Part shown: positions 35,994-46,461 of the stretch, piece after piece | Layout of the letters: every line of letters begins with the position of its first letter | Position numbering within the stretch: position 1 is the first letter of the stretch | From: Artocarpus heterophyllus | Lineage: Eukaryota; Streptophyta; Magnoliopsida; Rosales; Moraceae | Reading direction: 5' to 3' | Assembly: GCA_025403435.1 (NCBI GenBank) | Contig: CM046332.1 | Location: 8,549,903 to 8,613,902, forward strand | Length of the DNA: 64,000 nt | Position numbers and translations under genes: made by a program | Notes under the pieces: model-generated | What the model was told of the DNA's origin: nothing | Database searches by the model: none | What the model saw: the letters and a program-made list of their open reading frames with translations, nothing else

Positions 35994-38011
35994 TGTTAGA
36001 CATGTATGCCCTAAGGAATAAAAATGTAATATGCTTTTTGGAGAAATTGTTATCAATGAAGAATTTATTTATTATTTATATACCAAATCTTGTCCTCTTT
36101 ACGTTTATATTTGTTTAATGTATGATAAGCAAACAAAAGTCTAACACTGTTGGTCTAAACCTTTAAGAATTGGGCATATGATGAATAGATTATGCAGAGG
36201 ACATGATTCTTAAAGTGACGGTCTAAATCATAAGATCCGCAATCGAAGGAATAAAGTTGGGCGCTTTATTCATGCAAAGATTGTTATGTTGTCAGATCCC
36301 TAATGGGAGATGGTTTGTCTTGGCCATCGGGGGTGGACTCTACGAATAGAAACATTGGCACATTGTCATAGGTGAGATATGTTGGATCGGGACATAAAGT
36401 GAATTGATTTGGATTGATAATTTTGTCTCAGCAAATCAATTCACTTTAGACAATCATTTGTATTGTATCTTAATCCTGAGATGAATAGTAGGCCCGTTGT
36501 CTTGACTTATGTCTTTTGATGTACTGAAGGATGACATCCACATTTTATGTTGGTACGCATGCCGATACGTTAGAGGTATGACTCTTGATAGCGTAGACTT
36601 GTTATTCATAGATATGAAATCCATAGCTCCTCTTTAGGAGTTGAGATATCCTCTTATATGCATTATCCTGTAATTGGAAAACTAGAGCGCTCAACCATTT
36701 GGATACATAGGTGTAACCGAATGGTATATCGTCTTTGGATGATAAGTTTTCTAATGGTGAAATAATGGAATGTAAGATAAAAATAATCGGGAAGGTAAGA
36801 CAGAATTTATCCTTAAGCTAATTATGGATAATCCTATGGGGATATAGTACAATATGATATGTCATAGAGACTTAGCTTATACAGGCTTCGTAATTCTATA
36901 TAATTCGAGAGTACAGCTTTGAGCTTTTAGTGGAGTAGCATTGGAGTTGATAATTATTAAATGTATATCTGGGATGTTAGGTTTCATAATTATCAGGAGC
37001 TTGAACTATATAGGTCCATCAGGTCTTCTTTGCTAGCTCATAAAAATCCTGTAAGGATACGGCATGCTTTTCCAAGAATTGGTGACTTTTATCAAATTAT
37101 CAGATTGGCTGAAAATTCGATCGGATTAGATAATTCATGTCTGTTTATCGGCTGAATTAATTTTGTGAAAACTAATTCAAGATAAACTTGTTGAATTATC
37201 AGGATCAGATAATTCATGTTTGTTCATCGGTTAGATTAATTTTGAATAAATTAATTCAAGATAAACTTGTTGAATTATCAGGAATATTTATTTTCCTAGA
37301 GATTATCTAGATGTGACTATTTTAATCAGATAACTTCTCTATCGGGTTATTTGAATTAAAACTGAGGCTCTATCCTAAGAATCTCAGGTGGGAAATAAAA
37401 GATTCACAAGGATCATTTATCATAAGTTTGATAGGCCGATCTTTAAGTTCGGCCTGCCGATGGAGTAAGTTCGGCAGGCTAATCTGCAAGTTCGGTCTGC
37501 CAACCAAGCGATAAATAGATCACATGTTTTCACATGGATTTTATCAGATATGGATCCTGATTCAAATTTTCATGGCCTTATCTGATAAGGACTAACCCTT
37601 AGGCCCAACCTCTATAAAAAGGGGAGTGAGACTCATTGTTATTTAGATCAATTGAGAGATTAAGAGTGAGACTCTACTGGTGAGACTCTAAGACTCCTTG
37701 TGAGCTATTGTTCACACATCACGAACTATAGCTTTGGATTTTCTCAATTGGTTGGAAGGAGAGTCGCCTAGTGGAAGAGCTATATAAGTATGCCTACACA
37801 CACACCAGTCGTGGATAGAGAATAGCAAAGAAGGCCAGTTGGTTGAGGTCCTTCTACAACATCCTTTTTCTTCATCAATTGTGGGAGCTTTTTGGCAAAT
37901 AAGGTTAGTAAGATCTAGTTAATTTATGCATATAATATGTCAAAATTGTGTTTTGAAAAATACTCTGGTATAAAAAATTTTAAAATTCTATTGCGTAGTA
38001 TTTTTCCAACA
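35994..38011 (+). repeat. Solo LTR of Copia-2 (2018 bp)
   Basis: Starts TGTTAGACATG and ends TTTTTCCAACA. Flanks GTAAT (35989-35993) and GTTAT (38012-38016) differ at one position, consistent with an aged target duplication. No internal region follows, so the element was reduced to one LTR by recombination. A cluster of three tandem words AAGTTCGGCCTGCCGAT, AAGTTCGGCAGGCTAAT and AAGTTCGGTCTGCCAAC lies at 37455-37505, upstream of TATAAAAA at 37613. Confidence 0.85.
37613..37620 (+). promoter_or_regulatory. TATA box of the Copia-2 solo LTR
   Basis: TATAAAAA followed by GGGG, as in the reverse copy at 1815-1822. Confidence 0.55.
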
Positions 38012-38947
38012 GTTATGCCATACTTATGTTATGTCATATGTTATGTGTGATGTTATGCAGTGCTAAATTGTATTGCATACTTACCTTATGTCAGGTATGG
38101 TTATGTTTTTATGTTGTATGATGTCATATAGTAATATGCCAAATTGTATGCACATAATAAGATAGTAAAATAAATAAGATAAGTTAAGAGTGTCATACCA
38201 ACCTTCTGACCTAGGGGAGGAATCAAGACCTCACGACATACGAGGAGGCATTCAGTTTAGTTCAGTTTATGATCTCGGTATCATTGGGGGCCTCACAAAT
38301 CCTAACTTCCTGATAATTGCATGCAAACTGGTATCAATACTCGGGCCCATTAAATATGATAAGATAGATACATAAGACATGTTCATAGTGAAGCACAATC
38401 AGCTCATGCATGTTGTGATAAATGTTTTAAGTTATGCTTTGCAAACATGAGTTCCTACTTGCTGAACAAAAGCTCATTTAGTTATGTTCATACTGTAGGT
38501 AAGAAACCTGTCAGAAACACTCGATTGGTAGTAGCGAGTGGTGGACGAATGGTGCACATGGAAATAGATACCGTTTACAAAATGAATCTTCCAGTAGATT
38601 TAAATGAATTATTCATGTATGTTTAAATAGTTCTATGTATGTGTGTTATTGACCAAGGTTATAGTTATACGACCTTAGTCTAGGAAATCTTAAGATTCAA
38701 AATATTATAGTAGATACTGCAACAAAAATAAGCAAATTTCAAAGAAAAAAAACTATAATGATATTTAATCCTAGAAATGTTTCAAAGTTTTATTTTAAAT
38801 TAAGAAATATTTTTAAAAAATGTTTAAAGAAATTACTATTATGTTTAAAAAAAATTTATTTTTGCAAATCTAAGTACTTTATGATAAGATATGTTTAAAT
38901 GTATAATTATATAGTTAAACAACGGTCATGTAAGTGGGGTCGTTACA

Positions 38948-39563
38948 TAACAAAACCTTAAGATGCTTCAATCCTCTTACAATTGGGTATGTCATGAACC
39001 ACAATACCACAAAAACAATTGTCTAAATATGAACTAATATAATAAAAAATGAAAAAATAAATGACGTTGTACGTGAATTGACAATGCAAACATAGGCATA
39101 AAGGTGCAACGAATAGAGAAATCCGACAAATCTCTTAACAATAAAATAATGGATTTCGAAAGTAAAAGGAAAAATAAATTCCACAAAATCATATAACAAT
39201 GTTCAAGCAATGTAACCAGCTGATAATCATCATGAGGAATAGGAAAAGACTTGTTAAAGGAAAATTATTAGCAAAAATATTTATAACTAAAACCTTCTCA
39301 TACTGATAATATGTTACGAAAAAAAGGTAAAATAACTAAATTGTAAAGTATAAAAAATAGAGAAACACAAGAGAAATAGAGAAACCTTCTTATTCTTCAT
39401 CATCTAATTAAGTACAAATAGAAGCTCTCAAAGGCCATATATATAAGCCAAATATCATAAAATAAGAAAGTTTAAAAACCGTGACATATAATAATAAACT
39501 ATTATTAATGGAATGTTAATTGGACGGTTATATAAAGGTTATAAAATACCAACATTAATAGTT
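38948..39563. other. AT-rich spacer, nothing recognised
   Basis: Lies between the end of the chromovirus-like LTR and the start of Gypsy-2. It contains no credible coding frame. Confidence 0.4.
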
Positions 39564-41724
39564 TGTAATGCATATTAGAATGTAAAATGGTGGATTAGTG
39601 TGCCCTAATGAATATTTTAAGCTTAATTTGATCATTTGATGAGATTTTTGAGTTTAAAGTTGTTTTGATTATTTTAATGATTTCTAGTTGTTTTTAATCA
39701 TTTTAATTGCCATTTTGAATATTTGGGACACAACATTTTGTCAAATGTCAAATATGTTTTGTTTTACAAAACCGTGGGCGGCACACGATTTTCGTACAGT
39801 AAAACCGCTCACTTTTTTTCCTATTTATTCTATCTCCTCTTCCTCTCTCTTCACTCTCAGCTCTCACTCTCTCTCTCCCTCTCACGCTCGTCTCTCTCTC
39901 TCTCCACTCTGCCTCTCTCTTTCTCTCTCATTTCCTCTTAAAACTTTTGAGATTTAATTGAGTCCCAAGCTTTGGTTTAGTGGATTGGGAGCTTAGGAAC
40001 GTGTTTGAGCAACGAAAAACATGATTTAAAGCTTCGATTCGAGGTTAGTTTTCAATTTTTCAATTTTTCATGCATTTCAAAATTTAAGCTTGATTGAGCT
40101 TAGGAAACCCTTGATTTTAGTTAAAGAAACTTAGAACAACCAGAATCTAAACTTTTTTTGAAGAAAAACATATTCAAATCAAGATTTTTCAATTTTCTCC
40201 ATTTTTCACCATTTTTGGATTTTCTTAGATTTTGTGTGCAAATCTTGTTTAAATGAGTTTAAAAGTGTCCTATTATGTTTTTCTATCATCTATGATTGTT
40301 GTCCATGCCTAAGAATTGAGAAAAACAAGTTGAAATCAAGATTTGGGGTTTGGGAGACCCGAAACCCATGGCTGGAAAATTCTAGGATTTTTAAGTTTGG
40401 CAGGCCAGATTCAAGGGATCGGCGGGTCAAATTCATCCGTCCGGCAATTCAAACCTAGAAAATGTTTGGCTGACCGGACCTGTTCTCTGGCAGGCCGAAC
40501 TACACAGTTCGGCTGGCCAAACCAGGGGACCAACAGGCCGACCGAACAAGGAGAAATTCGTGATTTTTCATCCGTTTTTACTGTTTCGAACCCCGATTAA
40601 AATCTCAACTTTATAAAATGATTTGAAGGTACAAATGGCACATTCGGACACCATGAAATAGTTTAGCAATGTAGAATATCTTAAATTAGATATTAATAGA
40701 CCTAGTTTTATTTAGGGTCGTTCGTGGTTCCGCGGAGCTAACGTATAGCAGACTGGATTACGGTGTGGGGCACCGACACGAGTATCGAGGTAGGACTTTT
40801 ATCCTTTCCTTGCTAGCCAAGTTTTCAAATGATTTTGGTCTAAAAAGGGGTTTTATCAAAATGTTTTCAACGGTTGATTGAAAATGGAGATTTTATCGGT
40901 TATTTTTATAAACCGTGAATTGAAGTAGACTTCATAATGAACCCTATAATAAATGTAAATGAAAATACCTGGTAATTGGGTTTAAATGATAATAGAAATG
41001 AATATAAGGGCATGATGCCATAACAGAGATCGGGTCGTGTAGCGCGCGACCTTGGGGGTAAGTCTTGAAACCCAACTGGGCCACTACGGTGTTGTTATTC
41101 ATATGGTTTGCCCAGGAAAAGAAATTGATGATCTTTCTGGTCGACCAATAAACTGTTTGGGTAAGAATGGTTCTGTTTAAACTTATTTATTCAAGTTTTC
41201 TCTTAAGTAATTTCTAGAATAATGATATTTCCTTCTGAATTTAATAAATTTCGTACAAAATAGTCCTACTGAGCTTTTCGCTCACATTTTGTTTGTTTTC
41301 AAATATTTCCCCCTCTAGGTGGACTTCCGTTTAGATTCAGAGAGAATTCAATAGACAAGACTCAAGAGCAGTAGAAAAACTTAGTAGGTTATTTCTATTA
41401 TTAAATCAAGGCATGTAACGTTTTAATTTTCCCTTCTACTTGGACTGTGGTTGTATTATTATATTATCAGTACTATGTGTGTGCACAAGTTGTGGGTCAA
41501 TGGGACCCATACTCGCATCTTTTTATTGTTTTGTTTCTTACTTAATGTCTGCCAAAAAGTTCCTATCTGTTTAATGATTATGTATGTTTTTCTCGTAAAG
41601 AATTTAAAAATTTCCACAATTTCATAATTAATTTAAGAACTTAAACTCATGCTTTTATTTAAAAATTTTCATTTATTATCTTAATTAATCTGCCACATCA
41701 TCTCCCGTACTTTGGGGTGTGAAA
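39564..41724 (+). repeat. 5' LTR of Gypsy-2
   Basis: Highly similar to 46462-48695. The first bases are shortened (TGTAATGCATATT where the 3' copy has TGTAACGCCCC and about 18 more bases). It ends GTGTGAAA where the 3' copy ends GTGTGACA. It contains a C/T-rich tract (39830-39935) and GC-rich imperfect palindromes (40398-40550), upstream of TATAAAAT at 40612-40619. Confidence 0.92.
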
Positions 41725-41727
41725 GAA

Positions 41728-41739
41728 TGGTATCAGAGC
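41728..41739 (+). other. Primer-binding site of Gypsy-2
   Basis: TGGTATCAGAGC, an exact initiator tRNA-Met complement, lies three bases after the LTR end. Confidence 0.9.
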
Positions 41740-41829
41740 TCAAGGTTATGAACCTTGGGAATTGTGCACACATAAGTATGACAATGAAATACTACTGACA
41801 GTCCAAATTTTGTTTTCAGAAGTGAGAGA

Positions 41830-42960
41830 ATGGCACCTAGACGTTGTTCGACAGCTAACACCGAGTTCAAAAATGATGAGGGTATGATGAGGGCCATGTT
41901 TACGGCATTCTGGTAGATGGCAGCTAGGGCCAGACTAGAGGATTCTAATGTTAGCCATCGGCATACGTATTTTAAGGAATTCCAACGTGCACTTATACTG
42001 ACTTTTGATGGACATGGGGACCCATAATTGGCAGAATATTGGCTAGACCCGATTGTGAAGCATTTGGCTACCCTTGGTGTGCCAGATGAGTATCGTGTGG
42101 AATTTGCTACATATAAGTTCGAGGGTGGCGCTAATATTTGGTGGAAGCAAGCTAAGGTTTGGAACACAATGGTAACATCAGTTGGGATAGGTTCGAGGAG
42201 CTGTTCTATGACTGATATTTTCCACAATGGTATAGGGACCAGAAGGCGGCTGAGTTCTACAGGTTGCAGCAGGTGACTTGTCAGTTCGAGAGTATGAGGC
42301 AAGGTTTAATGAGTTGGCCAGGTTTGCTCCATCAGCAGTGGCATCGGAATGTGAAAAATGTATAAAGTTTCAGGAAGGACTCAAGGCTCCTATTCGATGA
42401 TAGGTGGTTACTCTACGACTTAGGAGTTTTGGAGAGCTTGTGTCATCCGCAATATCGGTGAAAAATGATTATGCGTTGTATTGTGAGGATCGAGCAAAAG
42501 CATCAGGAGGGCCACATAGGAGCGGTAGGAAGAGTACCAGTAGTCGTCCAACTCTAGGAAAGAACAAGCAAGGTGTCATGAAGAGTGGTAGCAGCAGTTC
42601 ATCTAGCAGTGGGCGTAGTAATCCCTACAGCTTTTATTGTCATTATTGCCAGCAGCCAGGACACATCAAGAGGAATTGCCCAATCAAGAGTGCCCGTCTA
42701 GGATCTCAGACTGGCGAAGGTGCCAGTCGTCAACCTCAGTCTCAGACCCTACCTCTGCCTTATCAATTTCTGCAGTTGTAGTTCCCTTAGTTCTCTCCTC
42801 AACAACTATCATATTCGGCACAAGGGCAGCAACCGCAGAACTTCCAACATAACGTCTTTTAGTATCGAGCACTGAGTATAGCTAGTGTGCAGTTGTCTCT
42901 GTCACAACAGTATCGGTCGAATAATCCAGGGCCTAGCAATGTTGGTAGAGGAAAAGGAAA
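41830..42960 (+). pseudogene. Gypsy-2 gag, multiple stops
   Basis: Starts MAPRRCSTANTEF at 41830. It has typical capsid text (WWKQAKVW, EFYRLQQ, RFNELARFAP in shifted frames) and an intact CCHC zinc knuckle C-HY-C-QQPG-H-IKRN-C near 42640-42685, followed by a glutamine-rich stretch. In-frame stops at about 41912, 42397-42402, 42778, 42790 and 42860 mostly fit CAG to TAG or CGA to TGA. The product would package element RNA. Confidence 0.8.
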
Positions 42961-42981
42961 GGCACCAGTTCAGGTTCATGC

Positions 42982-44790
42982 ATGGCAACAGGAGGTTCAA
43001 ATGCCCAGACCAGCAATGCGGTTGTCGATGGTACGATCTTAGTTTTCCAATCCTTAGCTCATGTTTTGTTTGATACAGGTGCCACTCATTCTCTCATTTT
43101 GATCTCTTTTGTACATGCCTTGGGACTAGAGATAGAAGAGTTCAATGAACCCCTAATTATAGCTTCTCCCTTGGGGAGGGTGTGTGTGAATTGTATATGT
43201 AAAGCTTGTAGAATCAAGATTGGGGATAAGATTTTAAAAAGTGATTTGATTGTGCTCCCCATGAGCTCACATGATGTAATCCTAGGGATGGACTGGTTGT
43301 CCAGGTATAATGCAGTTGTAGACTACCAACTTAGAAATGTGACCCTAGTGTCTGATAGGGGGACGATGATCACTTACCAGGGTGGTGGTGATCGGTTAAT
43401 GAGCAAGCATCTCATGAAGACATGTCTTAGAGGGCGAAAGAATCTGGTTTTTCATGCTTTTCTTGCAAGTCTAGAAGGTGAGCCCTATGCTTTTAAAAGA
43501 AATGTAGCGATACCGGTGGTTGATGAGTATGAGGATGTCTTTCCTGACGAGTTGCTAAGACTACCACTACATTGAGAAATTGAATTTGGTATTGAGTTAC
43601 TTCTAGGTACAGCACTGATTTCAGTAGCACCTTATCGGATGGTGCCAGTAGAAATGAAAGAATTGAGAAAGCAACTTCAGGAGCTTGCTGATAAGGGATA
43701 TATTTGGAATAGTACGTCATCGTGGGGAGCACCGGTTTTGTTTGCTAAGAAACATGATGGGACTCTTAGGTTGTGTATAGATTATCGGCAATTGAATCAT
43801 ATCACGGTGAAAAATAAGTATGCTTTGCCTAGGATCAATGAGTTGTTTGATCAGTTGGGAGGTTAACGGTACTTCTCAAAGATAGATTTGCGCTCGGGGT
43901 ACCATCAGCTCAGGATTAAGGAGGAAGATATTCCCAAGACAGCTTTCAGGACCCGGTATGGACATTTTGAGTTTCTGGTGATGCTGTTTGGATTGACAAA
44001 TGCTCCAGCAGCTTTCATGAATTTGATGAACAGGATATTCAGGCCTTATCTGGATCAGTTCATGATCGTGTTCATTGATGATATTCTAGTGTATTCTAAG
44101 ACTTGGGAGGAGCATGAGCAGCATCTTAGGATCATGCTTCAGGCTCTACGGGAGCACCAGTTGTATGCCAAGAAAGAAAAGTGCGAGTTTTGGTTAACGG
44201 AAGTCAAGTTTTTGGGTCATGTCATCTCCGAGCATGGTATTTCTATGGATCCGTCCAAGATTGAAGCCATAGTGGAATGGGAACGACCAAGGAATGTAGT
44301 AGAAATCCACAGCTTCTTAGGTCTTGCAAGATATTACAGGAAATTTGTAAAGGATTTTTCAAAGATCGCAACGCCATTGACAAGATTGATTAGGAAAGAT
44401 GTCAGGCTCGAATGGGATGAAAAATGTGAGCTTGCTTTTCAAGAATTGAAGAATCGGTTGACCTCAGCCCCAGTATTGGTTATTCCTAGTAGTGACGAGC
44501 CGTACGAGGTTTACACAGATGCTTCAAGACGTGGACTTGGATGCGTGTTGATGCAGCATAGACGCGTGGTGGCGTATGGATCGAGACAGCTACGACCTCA
44601 CGAGCGGAATTATCCTACTCATAACTTGGAGCTTGCGGCGGTGATTCACGCGTTGAAGATTTGGATATGTTATTTGTATGGGGTGACATTTCAGGTTTTC
44701 TCCGATCATAAAAGTTTGAGGTATCTGTTCACTCAGAGGGATCTTAACTTGAGGCAGCAGGAGATGGATGGAGTATATGGAGGATTATGA
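42982..44790 (+). pseudogene. Gypsy-2 protease, reverse transcriptase and RNase H
   Basis: Protease has VLFDTGATHSLI (about 43065). Reverse transcriptase runs from [16 protein letters not shown] through [22 protein letters not shown] and FIDDILVYS (the catalytic pair of aspartates near 44075) to [12 protein letters not shown]. RNase H has [15 protein letters not shown] (about 44507) and [12 protein letters not shown]. Breaks are TGA at 43573-43575 and TAA at 43864-43866. After 44770 the frame shifts, and the RNase H end and tether ([11 protein letters not shown], about 44823-44850) are in another frame. Confidence 0.9.
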
Positions 44791-46413
44791 TTTCGCGTTG
44801 CAGTACCATCCTGGGAAAGCTAATGTGGTCACGGATGCGCTTAGCAGGAAGTCTTTAGGGATTCTCACTTGTTTGGCTCTTGAAGACTAGAACAGGGATG
44901 CGACAGTGAGCGAGTATGGACTACAGTATTATGAAGACTATGATCGAGTTTCGGTGTACCATATGGAAGCGACCCCAGCTCTTGTTTAGATGGTGAAACA
45001 GAATCAGTGGCAGGACCAGCATTTGTAGGGGATTTGGAAGCGGATTCAGAACGGAGAGCAGTTTGAAGAATCGAGAGTGCATGCAGATGGATCGTTGTAT
45101 TTCTGGGAGCGTCTAGTAGTTCCAGCAATCGCAGAGGTGACGAAAGCCATTATGGACGAAGCTCATAAGTCTCAGTTTGCCATTCATCCGAGAAGCATGA
45201 AGATGTATCATGATTTGAAGAGGCAATATTAGTGGAGAGGTATAAAGAAACATGTTCGAGAGTACGTGGCCAAGTGTATGACATGTCTTCAGGTGAAAGC
45301 TGAGCATCAGAAGCCAGCAGGTCAGCTTCAGCCGCTTCCTATTCCAGGGTGGAAATAGGAGCATGTGACGATGGATTTCCTTGCAGGTTTGCCGAGGATG
45401 GAGCAACGGCATGATGCAGTTTGGGTCGTGGTCGACAGGTTGACGAAATCAACGCATTTCATTCCGTTCAGGTCGACGTGTTCGAGAATGATTCTTGGGG
45501 ACTTGTATCTGTAGAACATAGTGAGATTGCATGGAGTTCCTTTGTCCATTACATCTGATCGAGACACCAGGTTTAATGCTAAGTACTGGAGGAGCTTTCA
45601 AGAGGCTTTAGGCACGGATTTGAACTTCAGTAGGGCATTTATCCTTAGACTGATGGGCAGTCTGTGCGGATTATTCAGATTCTTGAGGACATGTTGCGTG
45701 CTTGTGCGTTAGACTTCGGTAGAAATTGGAAGAAATATTTACATCTGGCAAAATTCGCGTACAACAACAGCTATCAAGCAATTATTGGTATGGCACCATT
45801 TAAGGCGTTGTACGGGTGACCGTGTAGGTCACCAGTGTGTTGGGCAGAACCGGAAGACAGGATTATTCTTGGGCCAGATGAGATTCATGCTAGCAACGAG
45901 AAAGTCACCGTAATTCGAGATCGATTGAGGGCAGCTCAGAGTCAACAGAAGAGTTATGCAGATAGGAGACGTCGACCCTTGGAATTTGCGGCAGGGGATT
46001 TTGTTCTCTTAAAAGTATCACCTCGTAAAGGTATTATGCGGTTCAGAGTGAGTGGAAAGCTTGCACCGAGATACGTTGGACCGTTCGAGATCACTCAGCG
46101 TGTTAATGTGGTTGCTTATCTGCTCGGCCTTCCGCCTGAACTTTCTCATGTTCATGATGTGTTCCACGTGTCAATGCTTAGGAAGTGTCCGCCTGAGCAG
46201 AGTAAGATAGTTTCATTTCGTGATGTGCAGGTTTGGGAAGACACGACGTACGAGGAAGTGCCAGTTCAAATTACCGATCGAAAAGTGATCAGTTTGTGTT
46301 GTCGGGATATACCGTTAATAAAGGTCGTGTGGCAGCATCACGGGGTTGATGAAGCCACTTGGGAGGTAGAGTCGAGCATGTGGGAGTTGTATCCGCATCT
46401 GTTTTGTTTCTAA
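44791..46413 (+). pseudogene. Gypsy-2 integrase with chromodomain-like tail
   Basis: Zinc region with H...H and CMTC (about 45150-45290), core with VTMDFLAGLPR, WVVVDRLTKSTHFIP and SDRDTRF (45365-45580), and C-terminal part [25 protein letters not shown] and [11 protein letters not shown]. The tail PVQITDRKV ... [19 protein letters not shown] (46262-46365) resembles the chromodomain that directs chromovirus insertion to particular chromatin. Stops at about 44888, 44988, 45028, 45231, 45357, 45513 and 45819 and a shift near 45640 disable it. The last 192 residues are open (45835-46413). Confidence 0.88.
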
Positions 46414-46448
46414 ATTAATATGTAAATTTCAAGGGCGAAATTTCTTTT

Positions 46449-46461
46449 AGGGGTGGAGAGT
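46449..46461 (+). other. Polypurine tract of Gypsy-2
   Basis: AGGGGTGGAGAGT lies immediately before the 3' LTR. Confidence 0.85.

Larger units (their letters stand above)
22345..38947 (+). repeat. Chromovirus-like LTR (about 3 kb) split by three insertions
   Basis: The start (TGATGTCCAAGG, 22345) resembles the start of the reverse LTR (TGTAATGTCCAAG). The end (GGGGTCGTTACA, 38936-38947) resembles that LTR's end. The surviving pieces are 22345-22983, 26648-26850, 34727-35993 and 38017-38947, together about 3.0 kb. The later blocks (CTTGCTGAACAAAAGC, CTGTAGGTAAGAAACCTGTC, GGAAATAGATACC; 38450-38580) match the reverse LTR at 23380-23490 read on the minus strand. No internal coding region belongs to it, so it is a solo LTR or a truncated copy. 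No target duplication was found (CCTAG left, TAACA right), so the exact start is uncertain. Confidence 0.55.

Noticed and set aside
39688..39957. Serine/leucine-rich frames in the Gypsy-2 LTRs (also 46605-46945)
   Set aside because: They translate the C/T-rich tract. Presence in both LTRs reflects LTR duplication, not a conserved gene.
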